A stretch of 64,000 nucleotides of DNA from AP-15 sp963772965 (GTDB lineage Bacteria; Pseudomonadota; Alphaproteobacteria; ATCC43930; CGMCC-115725). The notes beneath the pieces are model-generated. The model ran no database searches and was not told the origin of the DNA. It worked only from the letters and a program-made list of their open reading frames with translations. This document shows, piece after piece, positions 1 through 6,754 of this stretch. The stretch's first letter is position 1. Every line of letters starts with the position of its first letter. The stretch is from assembly GCA_963772965.1 (NCBI GenBank), contig CAVYZU010000002.1, forward strand, positions 1,240,001 to 1,304,000, written 5' to 3'. Made by a program: the position numbers and the translations under genes.

Positions 1-1
1 G

Positions 2-805
2 AGCGGGCCCTACGCGGCGCGGCCGGGCGTCGACCAGATCGCCCAAGGGATGGGTGGGCTGATGTCGATCACCGGATTGCCGGGGCAGGGGCCAGTGCGG
101 GTCGGCATCCCGATCGACGATCTCTGCGCCGGCATCCTGCTGGCCCAAGGTATCCTGATGGCGCTGATCGAGCGCGAAAGTTCGGGCGAGGGCCAGTGGG
201 TCCATACCTCGCTGCTCGAGGCCCAGATCTTTATGCTCGATTTCCAGGGCTCGCGCTGGCTGATGGCGGGGGAAGTCGCCAAACAGGCCGGCAATGACCA
301 TCCGACCGGCATTCCGACGGGTGTGTTCCCGACCTCCGACGGCCAGATCAACATCGCCGCGTCGGGCGATCACATGTTCCGCCGTTTTTGCGAGGCGGCC
401 GACGCGATGGCGTTGCTCGATGATCCCGATTACGCAACTGGACAGGCGCGCTCGAAAAATCGCAAGGCGCTGAATGAGAAGATCGGCGAGATCACCAAAA
501 AGCGTCCGGCCGCCTATTGGGTCGAGCTGATGAACGAGGTCGGGGTGCCGTGCGGGCCGATCTACACGATCGACCAGACATTTGCCGACCCACAGGTGCA
601 GCATCTCGAAATGGCGCGCCCGATCGATCATCCGAAACTCGGCCCGCTCAAGGCGGTCGGGCAGGCGATCAACATGACCCGCACGCCCGAGCCCGAGAAG
701 TTGCGGCCGACCCCCGGTCTCGGTGAACACACAGACCAGATCCTGCATAAGCTCGGCTATAGCGACGAAAAGATCGCCGATCTGCGCGCCCGCGCTGTCA
801 TCTGA
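2..805 (+). CDS. CaiB/BaiF family CoA-transferase (family III), 5' end cut by window edge
   Basis: The C-terminal part of a formyl-CoA transferase/CaiB-type enzyme, which moves CoA between acyl-CoA and free carboxylic acids. The reading frame is open from base 2, and its first residues (SGPYAARPGVDQ...QGMGGLMSITG) match the strongly conserved family segment just after the catalytic region, so the true start lies left of the window. Further family marks are the ATG-internal SLLEAQ helix, PTGVFPTSDGQINIAA and the C-terminal PTPGLGEHTDQIL. About 267 residues remain of a usual 390-400. The next gene is a crotonase on the same strand, suggesting an acyl-CoA catabolic pair, although a REP-like element separates them. 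The substrate cannot be read from the sequence. Confidence 0.9.
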   Translation, partial: SGPYAARPGVDQIAQGMGGLMSITGLPGQGPVRVGIPIDDLCAGILLAQGILMALIERESSGEGQWVHTSLLEAQIFMLDFQGSRWLMAGEVAKQAGNDHPTGIPTGVFPTSDGQINIAASGDHMFRRFCEAADAMALLDDPDYATGQARSKNRKALNEKIGEITKKRPAAYWVELMNEVGVPCGPIYTIDQTFADPQVQHLEMARPIDHPKLGPLKAVGQAINMTRTPEPEKLRPTPGLGEHTDQILHKLGYSDEKIADLRARAVI

Positions 806-812
806 CAACATC

Positions 813-909
813 GTCATTGCGAGGAGCGGAGCGACGCGGCAATCCCGCTGATCGCAACGACAACTCCGGGATTGCTTCCCCGCGGGTTAAACCCGCGGGT
901 CGCAATGAC
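813..909. repeat. REP-like inverted repeat, copy 1
   Basis: The element begins GTCATTGCGAGGAGCGGAG and ends with the inverted copy TCGCAATGAC. The middle contains a second palindrome, CCGCGGGTTAAACCCGCGG. Three related copies follow within 1.5 kb. It lies between the CoA-transferase and the crotonase and could form a large hairpin in the mRNA. Confidence 0.8.
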
Positions 910-935
910 AACGCACGAACGAGGAAGTTGGACCC

Positions 936-1736
936 ATGCTCGATCAGCCGATGACCAGCAAAATGATCGCCGAAAAGGACGGGGCGATCGGCCGTTTGAT
1001 CTTTAACAACCCGGCGCGGCACAATGCGGTGTCGCTCGAAATGTGGGAGGCGGTGGCGCAGATCATCGATGATTTCGAGCGCGACGACGCGATCCGGGTC
1101 ATCGTCGTGTCAGGCGCTGGTGGTCGCGCCTTTGTGTCGGGCGCCGACATCTCCGAATTCAAGGAACGGCGCGCCTCCGAAGAGGCCGCCGCAGCCTATT
1201 CGAAGATTTCCGAGGGCGCCCGGATGCGCCTGCAGGAAACCTTGAAACCGACGATCGCCATGATCCGTGGCTATTGCATCGGCGGCGGCGTCGGCACTGC
1301 CCTCGCCTGCGACATGCGGATCGCGGCCGAGGGTTCGAAATTCGGGGTGCCGGCGGCAAAGCTCGGCCTCGGCTACGCCTATGACGGCATCAAAAAATTG
1401 ATCGACCTGGTCGGCCCGGCCTGTGCCCGCGAGATCTTTTTTACCGCGCGCCAGTTCACTGCCGAGGAGGCGTTGCGCATGGGGCTCGTCAACCAACTGG
1501 TCCCGGACGCGGAGTTGGAGAGCTTCGTCAATAATTATTGCGCAATGATTGCGGCCAATGCGCCATTGACGGTAAAGGCCGCGAAGGTCGCGATCCGCGA
1601 GGCATTGAGGGACGAGTTGGTGCGCGACCTGGGATTGTGCAAGCGGTTGGTCGACGAATGCTTTGCCAGCGCCGATTACACCGAGGGCCGCGCCGCCTTT
1701 ATGGAAAAACGCAAACCCGTCTTTCACGGGCAATAG
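936..1736 (+). CDS. Enoyl-CoA hydratase/isomerase (crotonase) family protein
   Basis: A 266-residue crotonase-fold protein, the usual length for the family, which acts on acyl-CoA thioesters in the cytoplasm. Both oxyanion-hole segments are present: AFVSGADISEF at about residues 65-75 and GYCIGGGVGTALACDMRIA at about 112-130. The C-terminal helix ends YTEGRAAFMEKRKPVF, as in the family. Where hydratases have PE (the first catalytic Glu) this protein reads FGVPAAKLGLG, with Ala at residue 140, so ordinary hydratase activity is doubtful; isomerase, hydrolase or decarboxylase activity is possible. An AGGAAG-like ribosome site precedes ATG 936. It may share function with the CoA-transferase upstream. 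Confidence 0.9.
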   Translation: MLDQPMTSKMIAEKDGAIGRLIFNNPARHNAVSLEMWEAVAQIIDDFERDDAIRVIVVSGAGGRAFVSGADISEFKERRASEEAAAAYSKISEGARMRLQETLKPTIAMIRGYCIGGGVGTALACDMRIAAEGSKFGVPAAKLGLGYAYDGIKKLIDLVGPACAREIFFTARQFTAEEALRMGLVNQLVPDAELESFVNNYCAMIAANAPLTVKAAKVAIREALRDELVRDLGLCKRLVDECFASADYTEGRAAFMEKRKPVFHGQ

Positions 1737-1744
1737 CACCAATT

Positions 1745-1825
1745 GTCATTGCGAGCGCAGCGAAGCAATCCAGAGAGGGCTAGTGAACTGCTAGATTGCC
1801 GCGTCGCTGCGCTCCTCGCAATGAC
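1745..1825. repeat. REP-like inverted repeat, copy 2
   Basis: Starts GTCATTGCGAGCGCAGCGAA and ends CGCTCCTCGCAATGAC, giving complementary ends. It immediately precedes the GIY-YIG pseudogene. It closely matches the copy at 2125-2205 on the other side of that gene. Confidence 0.85.
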
Positions 1826-1834
1826 ATGTCTGCG

Positions 1835-2111
1835 ATGCCCAAGCAGTATTGCGTGTATATCCTGACCAACCAGCGCCACACCGTTCTTTACACTGGCGTA
1901 ACCAGCGATTTGAAGCGTCGTGTCTGAAAAGCTTCTGTCCGGTTTTAGTCATCGCTATAACCTATCGAAGTTGGTTTATTACGAGTGCGCCGACGATGCT
2001 ACCGCTGCTATCTCGAGGGAAAAGCAGATCAAAGCTGGATCGCGTCGGAAGAAGATCGAACTTGTGAACAGCCTTAATCCTGAGTGGCGCGAGCTATATG
2101 ATGAAATCTAA
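1835..2111 (+). pseudogene. GIY-YIG nuclease family protein (UPF0213/YhbQ-like), frameshifted
   Basis: ATG 1835 opens a frame reading MPKQYCVYILTNQR...VLYTGVTSDLKRRV, the typical start of small single-domain GIY-YIG proteins (the family's GIY/YIG positions are VYI and YTG here). It meets a TGA at 1925-1927. The rest, EKLLSGFSHRYNLSKLVYYE...EKQIKAGSRRKKIELV...PEWRELYDEI, continues in another frame to the stop at 2111. Relatives have a few more residues (W-E-H-like) between RRV and EKL, so about 10-11 bases seem to be missing near 1922-1928 rather than a single base. That points to a real lesion. REP-like repeats flank the gene at 1745-1825 and 2125-2300. Full length would be about 95 residues. 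Confidence 0.85.
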
Positions 2112-2124
2112 TAGTAGGCAATTC

Positions 2125-2205
2125 GTCATTGCGAGCGCAGCGAAGCAATCTGGAGAGGACTAGTGAACTGCTGGATTGCCGCGTCGCTGCGCTCCTCGCA
2201 ATGAC
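2125..2205. repeat. REP-like inverted repeat, copy 3
   Basis: Nearly identical to the copy at 1745-1825: the same GTCATTGCGAGCGCAGCGAA start, CTAGTGAACTGCT core and CTCCTCGCAATGAC end. The two copies bracket the GIY-YIG pseudogene in the same orientation. Confidence 0.85.
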
Positions 2206-2216
2206 GAGGACCAATT

Positions 2217-2300
2217 GTCGTGGCGAGCGCAGCGAAGCAACTCCGCGAGGTCGCCCTGTGAACTGCCGGATTGTCGCCTCGCTACGCTCCTCGCAATGAC
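2217..2300. repeat. REP-like inverted repeat, copy 4 (diverged)
   Basis: Starts GTCGTGGCGAGCGCAGCGAA and ends GCTCCTCGCAATGAC, with the same GTGAACTGC core as copies 2 and 3. It follows copy 3 after 11 bases and ends 20 bases before the polysaccharide deacetylase start. Confidence 0.75.
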
Positions 2301-2320
2301 CGCTCACCTCGGACACCCCA

Positions 2321-3218
2321 ATGAAACTTCCCGCACATAACCGTTACGACTATGTGCCGATCTACAAGCGCCCGGTTTACGACTGGCCGGAAGGCAAGCG
2401 GCTCGCAGTGGTCTTCAACAATAACATCGAGTATTTCGCGTTTGGCGCGGGGCTCGGCAGCGACTTCGACCGGGGCGGGGGCGGCACAGAGCCAGCGCAA
2501 CTATGCCTGGCGTGATTACGGCAATCGCGTCGGGTTGTGGTACTACCTCGACCTGCTCGACGAATTTGCTCTGCCAGGCGCGCACAACGTCAACTCGGCG
2601 GTGCTCGAAGCCTGCCCCGAGATCGGCGACCGCCTCAAAGCGCGTGGAGATGAATTTGTCGGCCACGGCCGCACCAATTCCGAGCGCCAGGACATTTTGT
2701 GGGAGGAGGATGAGCGCCGGCTGATCGCCGAATGCACCGAGATTTTGGCGCGGGTTTCGGGCCGCCGGCCAGAGGGTTGGCTCGGCCCCTATATCGCGCA
2801 GAGTGCGGCGACCCTCGATCTATTGAAGGAAGCCGGCTACCGCTACGTCATGGATTGGGCGATAGACGACCAACCGATCTGGATGCGGACCCGCGCGGGG
2901 CCGATCCTGTCTGTGCCCTATCCGCTCGAAGTCAACGACTCGCCGGCGATGGTCTTCCGCCGCCACACCGGTCGGCAATTCGCCGAGATGGTTGTCGACC
3001 AGTTCGACGAGATGATGTCCCAGTCGAAAAAATACCCGCTGGTGTTCGCGGTCTCGGCGCATCCGTTTGTCGTCGGGCAGCCATTCCGCTTGCACGCGTT
3101 TCGCGAAGCGGTTCACCACATCATGGAGCGGCGCGACGAATTGTGGATCACCACACCCGGCGAGATCGCGCGCTATTGCGAGAGCCTACCCAAGGGGACG
3201 GTCCCCGGCTCCGAATAG
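2321..3218 (+). CDS. Polysaccharide deacetylase family protein (PuuE/allantoinase-like), with frameshift
   Basis: The N-terminus (MKLPAHNRYDYVPIYKRPVYDWPEGKRLAVVFNNNIEYFAFGAGLG) runs from ATG 2321. The remainder (NYAWRDYGNRVGLWYYLDLLDEF...) continues one frame later to the stop at 3218. The change lies in the G-rich stretch at about 2471-2483 (GGGGCGGGGGCGG) and fits one extra base, so an assembly error is likely. The NodB-like metal-dependent fold is suggested by AHNVNSAVLEACPEIGDRL, GDEFVGHGRTNSERQ, GWLGPYIAQSAATLDLL and the late VFAVSAHPFVVGQP. The protein would have about 298 residues, like PuuE-type allantoinase homologues, which act on ureides or C-N bonds rather than sugars. A ureidoglycolate-lyase-like gene lies 1.5 kb downstream. 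Confidence 0.8.
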
Positions 3219-3229
3219 GGATCGCGCCC

Positions 3230-3583
3230 TCAGCCTGGTGCTTGCGGCAACTCCATACGGACCGAGACGGCGGCGCTGGCGATGACCGCGATATCGCCGG
3301 CTTCATTGTCTGGGACATCGAGGCCGCCCTTGACCACTTTGACCGTGACCTCACCGTGCGGCAGTGCCGCCTTGACGGTGGCGGAGTTGACTTTTTCCGG
3401 CTGCTGAACACCGATCGTCACTTCGACCTGCATCCGGCGCGCATCGAGTTTTAGGGTGCGGATCAGAGTTAGCGAGCTGTGATGGAGCGCATCCTGCACC
3501 GCGCGGACCGCGGCCTTTGTATAATCGCCGCCATGCAGATCGTTGCCGGTGCCCATTTCGAGAATGACGCGTTTTGCTGGCAT
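3230..3583 (-). CDS. Lin0512 family protein (second of a tandem pair)
   Basis: A 117-residue protein of the Lin0512 family, whose function is unknown. Family marks are the start VILEMGTGNDLHGGDYTKAAVRAV, the central VEVTIGVQQPEKVN...LPHG and the end DIAVIASAAVSVRMEL. It follows its paralogue after 11 bases on the same strand and has its own ribosome site (AGGGAGAA before ATG 3583), so the two are probably cotranscribed. The 3' end converges on the deacetylase gene with 11 bases between stops. Confidence 0.85.
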   Translation of the reverse strand: MPAKRVILEMGTGNDLHGGDYTKAAVRAVQDALHHSSLTLIRTLKLDARRMQVEVTIGVQQPEKVNSATVKAALPHGEVTVKVVKGGLDVPDNEAGDIAVIASAAVSVRMELPQAPG

Positions 3584-3594
3584 CGTTTTTCTCC

Positions 3595-3936
3595 CTAGGG
3601 AAGGTCGAGGTGCACGATCGCGGCGGCATTGGCGATCACGGTCTTGTTGGTGCCGGCGTCATTCATAATTTCGAGCCCGCCTTCGACGACGTCGACCGTC
3701 CCGGTGCCGTGCGGCAACACCGCCAGTACCGCCGCTTTGTCGACTTGTTCCGGGTGGGGCACGCCGATCCTGACCTCGACCCGCATCGAGTCGACCGGCA
3801 ATCCTACGGCGTCAGCGACGGAGAGCCCGTTGTGCCAGAGCGCATCACGCAGCGCGCGGACCGCCGCCTTGGTGTAATCGGCGCCGCGGATATCGGTGCC
3901 CATACCGATCTCCAGAACCATTCGCTTCCAAGCCAT
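3595..3936 (-). CDS. Lin0512 family protein (first of a tandem pair)
   Basis: A 113-residue paralogue of the next gene. Both share the pattern ILEmG.GtDi.G.DYTKAAVRA..DAL, VEV.IGV..PE.V, VLPHG and a final I.NAA..V. The pairing suggests either gene duplication or a hetero-oligomer. GGGAGG lies a short distance before ATG 3936. No catalytic motif is recognised and no function is assigned. Confidence 0.85.
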   Translation of the reverse strand: MAWKRMVLEIGMGTDIRGADYTKAAVRALRDALWHNGLSVADAVGLPVDSMRVEVRIGVPHPEQVDKAAVLAVLPHGTGTVDVVEGGLEIMNDAGTNKTVIANAAAIVHLDLP

Positions 3937-4244
3937 GCCGACCTCCCTTCCCGCTCTTGCAGCGCCGGACTCTACTCGGTCGGCCAGGCCGCGTCATCCG
4001 CAGCGACAGGAAAGTCGGCCCGACGCGGTGTCGGGTGAGGAATGTTCGACGAAGCGATGCCTGATCACCAAAGCGGGAATTAGGACCGCCCGCGGCAGAT
4101 CGCCGTACCGCGTTCCCGGACGCGAAATTGACACCTTTCCGGGAACCATTAGTGGGTCGGCTGCGTTTTCGCGGTCCGAAACCTCGGTAGAAGATGTTGC
4201 CGGCGTTTTTCAGTGCCAGGCGCAAGATTCAACGACGCATCGAA
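3937..4244. other. Gap without a supported gene
   Basis: About 300 bases upstream of the Lin0512 pair. It should hold that pair's promoter, but I see no convincing -35/-10 pair. Short ORFs on both strands have no recognisable protein features. Confidence 0.4.
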
Positions 4245-4442
4245 ATGCGAAATTACTTCAACCTCTTTTCGGCAACTCTCGGGATTTTGGGAATTGGGTT
4301 TTGGGTCGCTGCCATGGTGCTGCTGATTCCGAGTCACGCGAGTGACATCTCAATCGGGCATTTCAGGGTGGGTGAAGCGGGCATCGTAATCGGGGGCGCG
4401 TGTCTCGTGGGGGCCATCGCGTTGTTCGCGAATTCCGAGTGA
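4245..4442 (+). CDS. Small two-TM membrane protein, hypothetical
   Basis: A 65-residue frame starting MRNYFNLFSATLGILGIG. It has two hydrophobic segments (about residues 6-27 and 44-61) separated by a short polar loop, DISIGHFRVGEAG, and would form a hairpin in the inner membrane. The frame stays open upstream to 4194, but the extension is basic and without membrane character, so ATG 4245 is preferred. No strong ribosome site is visible and no family is recognised. Confidence 0.4.
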   Translation: MRNYFNLFSATLGILGIGFWVAAMVLLIPSHASDISIGHFRVGEAGIVIGGACLVGAIALFANSE

Positions 4443-4744
4443 GCGACGATCGTCACGTAGCCCTCGTTCCATCTCGCGAAACCAATGGTCGTAAAAGCCT
4501 CCTGATTTCGCCGGTGTTGCGCGCCGACTTGCCAATCGCGACCTCTTACCCCGAAGCAGTTGCGACCAGTCTTCTTCGCGCATTACACCGGTCTTTTTCG
4601 CGCATCACGAGGGTGCAATGCGCTCGGCAGCATTGCGACCGCGATGCTGACCGACTACACAAACCGGGACATATCCGCCGAACACGACCGGGTATGACAT
4701 TAGGGTCCTAGCCGAAGGCTGGCCGTTGCAGAAAGGCTGGAGAA
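4443..4744. other. Gap without a supported gene
   Basis: Three hundred bases with no protein-like frame. Its end carries a plausible ribosome site (GGCTGGAG) for the gene at 4745. Confidence 0.4.
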
Positions 4745-5410
4745 ATGGAAGTCGATCTCGGCGAAATCGCTTATGTGCCAACAACAGGCGTTCGCAAGGT
4801 ACACGAGACGCCGCTTGTCGCCGCCACCAATACTAGCCTCGACGGCTACGGCTGCCTCGTCGACGACCCGGTCACCTGCCCGATCGAGATCGTCCGGTGG
4901 CCAGCGCAGGGCTGGCGTCCGGTCGATGCGAATTCGGGCGACCAAGGCGGGGTTGCTGAAGGCGTCTTCGAATTCGCTTGGCAGGGCGAGACGCTGTACG
5001 CCCGCAACAATGCGGTCGGCGACAGCTATCTCTTTGCCTGGAGCGATTGGCCCGAAGGGGCGGCTGCGGACGGACCTTGCAAGCCGCGCGAACGCGCTCT
5101 GATCTGGCGGGCGAATTACCATCCCGATGGCGGCCAGATGTTTTATCCATTGCACGGCGAGAGTTTTGTCGTGCCATTGGCATTGCCCGGCGACGACGTC
5201 ACGCCGGAACAGTTCGTCAGCTTTTACTGCGACGGAACCCGCGGGCTCTACATCCACCCCAACATCTGGCACGGCGCTGTCGTGCCGCTATCCGACACTG
5301 CCGAGTTGCTCGACCGCCAAGGCCGCGTCCACGCCCGCATCTCGGTCGATTTCCCCAAGGAATTCGGCTGCTACCTCGCCACCCCGCTATTTCGGCCTTA
5401 CGGAATCTGA
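4745..5410 (+). CDS. Ureidoglycolate lyase-like protein (AllA superfamily)
   Basis: A 221-residue protein whose second half resembles ureidoglycolate lyase, the cupin-like enzyme that splits ureidoglycolate to glyoxylate and urea. The segment FYCDGTRGLYIHPNIWHGAVVPL gives the typical H-x(3)-W-H-G-x-V pattern, and the protein ends with ARISVDFPKEFGCYLATPLFRPYG. The N-terminal half, with DDPVTCPIEIVRWPAQGWRPVD and EFAWQGETLYARN, also fits the superfamily. It is somewhat longer than E. coli AllA (about 160 residues), so the substrate may differ. It lies near a PuuE-like deacetylase, a molybdenum hydroxylase and a nucleoside hydrolase, which hints at purine/ureide breakdown, although they do not form one operon. 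Confidence 0.75.
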   Translation: MEVDLGEIAYVPTTGVRKVHETPLVAATNTSLDGYGCLVDDPVTCPIEIVRWPAQGWRPVDANSGDQGGVAEGVFEFAWQGETLYARNNAVGDSYLFAWSDWPEGAAADGPCKPRERALIWRANYHPDGGQMFYPLHGESFVVPLALPGDDVTPEQFVSFYCDGTRGLYIHPNIWHGAVVPLSDTAELLDRQGRVHARISVDFPKEFGCYLATPLFRPYGI

Positions 5411-5458
5411 CGGAGAAACAGTGCTGACGTTATCCGGCACGGGCTTGCTGTGACGATG

Positions 5459-5728
5459 TCAGACGGCGACGGCCGGTATGTCGTAGGGCACCAGAACGAT
5501 CAGCGGGTTGTGGTAGTCGCTTAGATCAGAAGGCGGAACGACGCCGTCCTCAATCGCCTGTGGCGGGGCGATCCCGGCCTCAACCGCCGAAGCCAGAGCG
5601 TCTTGTGCTTGCATTACGATGTGCTCCGGCCGGTCCGCCGCCGAGGTGACGCCGGGAAGGTCCGGGAAACTGATCCACCAGCTTTTGCCATCGTCCGACG
5701 GCTCGACAACTGCAATGTAGTTCTTCAC
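5459..5728 (-). CDS. hicB: HicB family antitoxin
   Basis: An 89-residue HicB-type protein. The N-terminal half is the partial RNase-H-like fold (YIAVVEPSDDGKSWWISFPDLPGVTSAADRPEHIVMQAQDAL), with the FPDLPG signature. The C-terminal part, IAPPQAIEDGVVPPSDL, lacks a clear helix-turn-helix. GTG 5728 is chosen because it matches the family start and has AAGGA about 8 bases upstream; the open frame extends further but overlaps hicA. HicB binds and neutralises HicA. The gene starts 11 bases after the hicA stop. Confidence 0.9.
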   Translation of the reverse strand: MKNYIAVVEPSDDGKSWWISFPDLPGVTSAADRPEHIVMQAQDALASAVEAGIAPPQAIEDGVVPPSDLSDYHNPLIVLVPYDIPAVAV

Positions 5729-5739
5729 GTCTGCTTCCT

Positions 5740-5931
5740 TCAGCCTTGCGGCGGATATTCCCAGCCGGCACCTCGACAAATCGAGCGCAACGTTCCGGGT
5801 TTGATGTCTCCCGTGTGGTGCGGGACAACAACTACCCGACCACCCTTGCGAAACACAACATGAGAGCCCTTGCCGAACCGCTCGGTCCATCCTTCGCGGC
5901 GCAGCCGGCTCATCACTTCGCGTGATGTCAA
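5740..5931 (-). CDS. hicA: HicA family mRNA interferase toxin
   Basis: A double-stranded-RNA-binding-fold toxin of about 63 residues that cleaves mRNA. It reads LTSREVMSRLRREGWTERF, then GSHVVF with the catalytic His, then VVVVPHHTGDIKPGTLRSI, the complete HicA pattern. The best start by alignment is TTG 5931. An ATG at 6012 would add 27 unrelated residues, and ATG 5913 would remove part of the first helix. Toxin before antitoxin is the usual hicAB order. Confidence 0.85.
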   Translation of the reverse strand: MTSREVMSRLRREGWTERFGKGSHVVFRKGGRVVVVPHHTGDIKPGTLRSICRGAGWEYPPQG

Positions 5932-5977
5932 GTCATCGTCGCAGCCAGTTTGCGCCGCCGCTCTTGCTCTTGCACAT

Positions 5978-6754
5978 TTAGCGGGGTCGGCCCCAGGCGA
6001 TGAAGCCGTCATTTTTGAGGCCCGGCTTGCCGTAGGTCAGGGGTTCACCTGTCAGGGTTTCGACCCGGCCGCCGGCGGCTTCGAGGATCGCCTGACCGGC
6101 GGCGGTGTCCCATTCCATCGTCGTGCCAAAGCGCGGGTAGAGATCGGCTTCGCCCGCCGCGATCAGGCCGAATTTGAGCGCGCTGCCGCATTTCCGGCGC
6201 TCCAGCACCGGCAGGTCCTGCAGAAATTCCCCGACCCGCCGGCTGTTCTCGTGTGAGCGGCTGTGGACGACGACAAACCCCTCGGGCGAAGGGATGCGCG
6301 CCTCGATCGGTTCGATCGGTCCGCCGCCGCGTTGCCGCGTTGCGGTTCCCGGCCCGTAGGCGGCGTAGGTCAGCCCGACCGCCGGGCCATGCAGGACACC
6401 CAACACCGGCCGGCCGTCTTCGACGAGACCGATACAGACTGAAAACTCGCCATTCTTGGCGACGAATTCGCGCGTCCCGTCGAGCGGATCGACCACCCAA
6501 AACCGGGGGGACGAGGGCGGTAATCCCTCGGCATCGACCCATTCCTCGGAAACGATCGGGATATCCGGAAAGGCAGCGTGCAGTCTTGCGACGATGATGC
6601 GTTCGGCGGCGAGATCGGCCTCGGTCACCGGAGTCTTGTCGAGTTTTTGCCGCACGTCGAAATCTTGCGCGTAGACCCGCATGATCGCTTCGCCGGCGGC
6701 GAGTGCAGCTTGCCGTGCGGTTTCGAGCAGATCGCTTTCGCTATCGCGGGTCAT
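5978..6754 (-). CDS. cysQ: 3'(2'),5'-bisphosphate nucleotidase CysQ / inositol-phosphatase family
   Basis: A 258-residue Mg2+-dependent phosphatase of the inositol monophosphatase superfamily. Metal-site motifs are VSEEW (about residue 72), WVVDPLDGTREFV (the DPxDGT motif) and the late MEWDTAAGQAILEAAGG (the WDxAAG motif). The KNGEFSVCIGLVEDGRPVLGV segment is typical of CysQ, which hydrolyses PAP from sulfate assimilation or CoA metabolism; a histidinol-phosphatase-like role cannot be excluded. ATG 6754 overlaps the stop of the upstream molybdenum hydroxylase gene (ATGA), so the two are translationally coupled. Confidence 0.88.
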   Translation of the reverse strand: MTRDSESDLLETARQAALAAGEAIMRVYAQDFDVRQKLDKTPVTEADLAAERIIVARLHAAFPDIPIVSEEWVDAEGLPPSSPRFWVVDPLDGTREFVAKNGEFSVCIGLVEDGRPVLGVLHGPAVGLTYAAYGPGTATRQRGGGPIEPIEARIPSPEGFVVVHSRSHENSRRVGEFLQDLPVLERRKCGSALKFGLIAAGEADLYPRFGTTMEWDTAAGQAILEAAGGRVETLTGEPLTYGKPGLKNDGFIAWGRPR

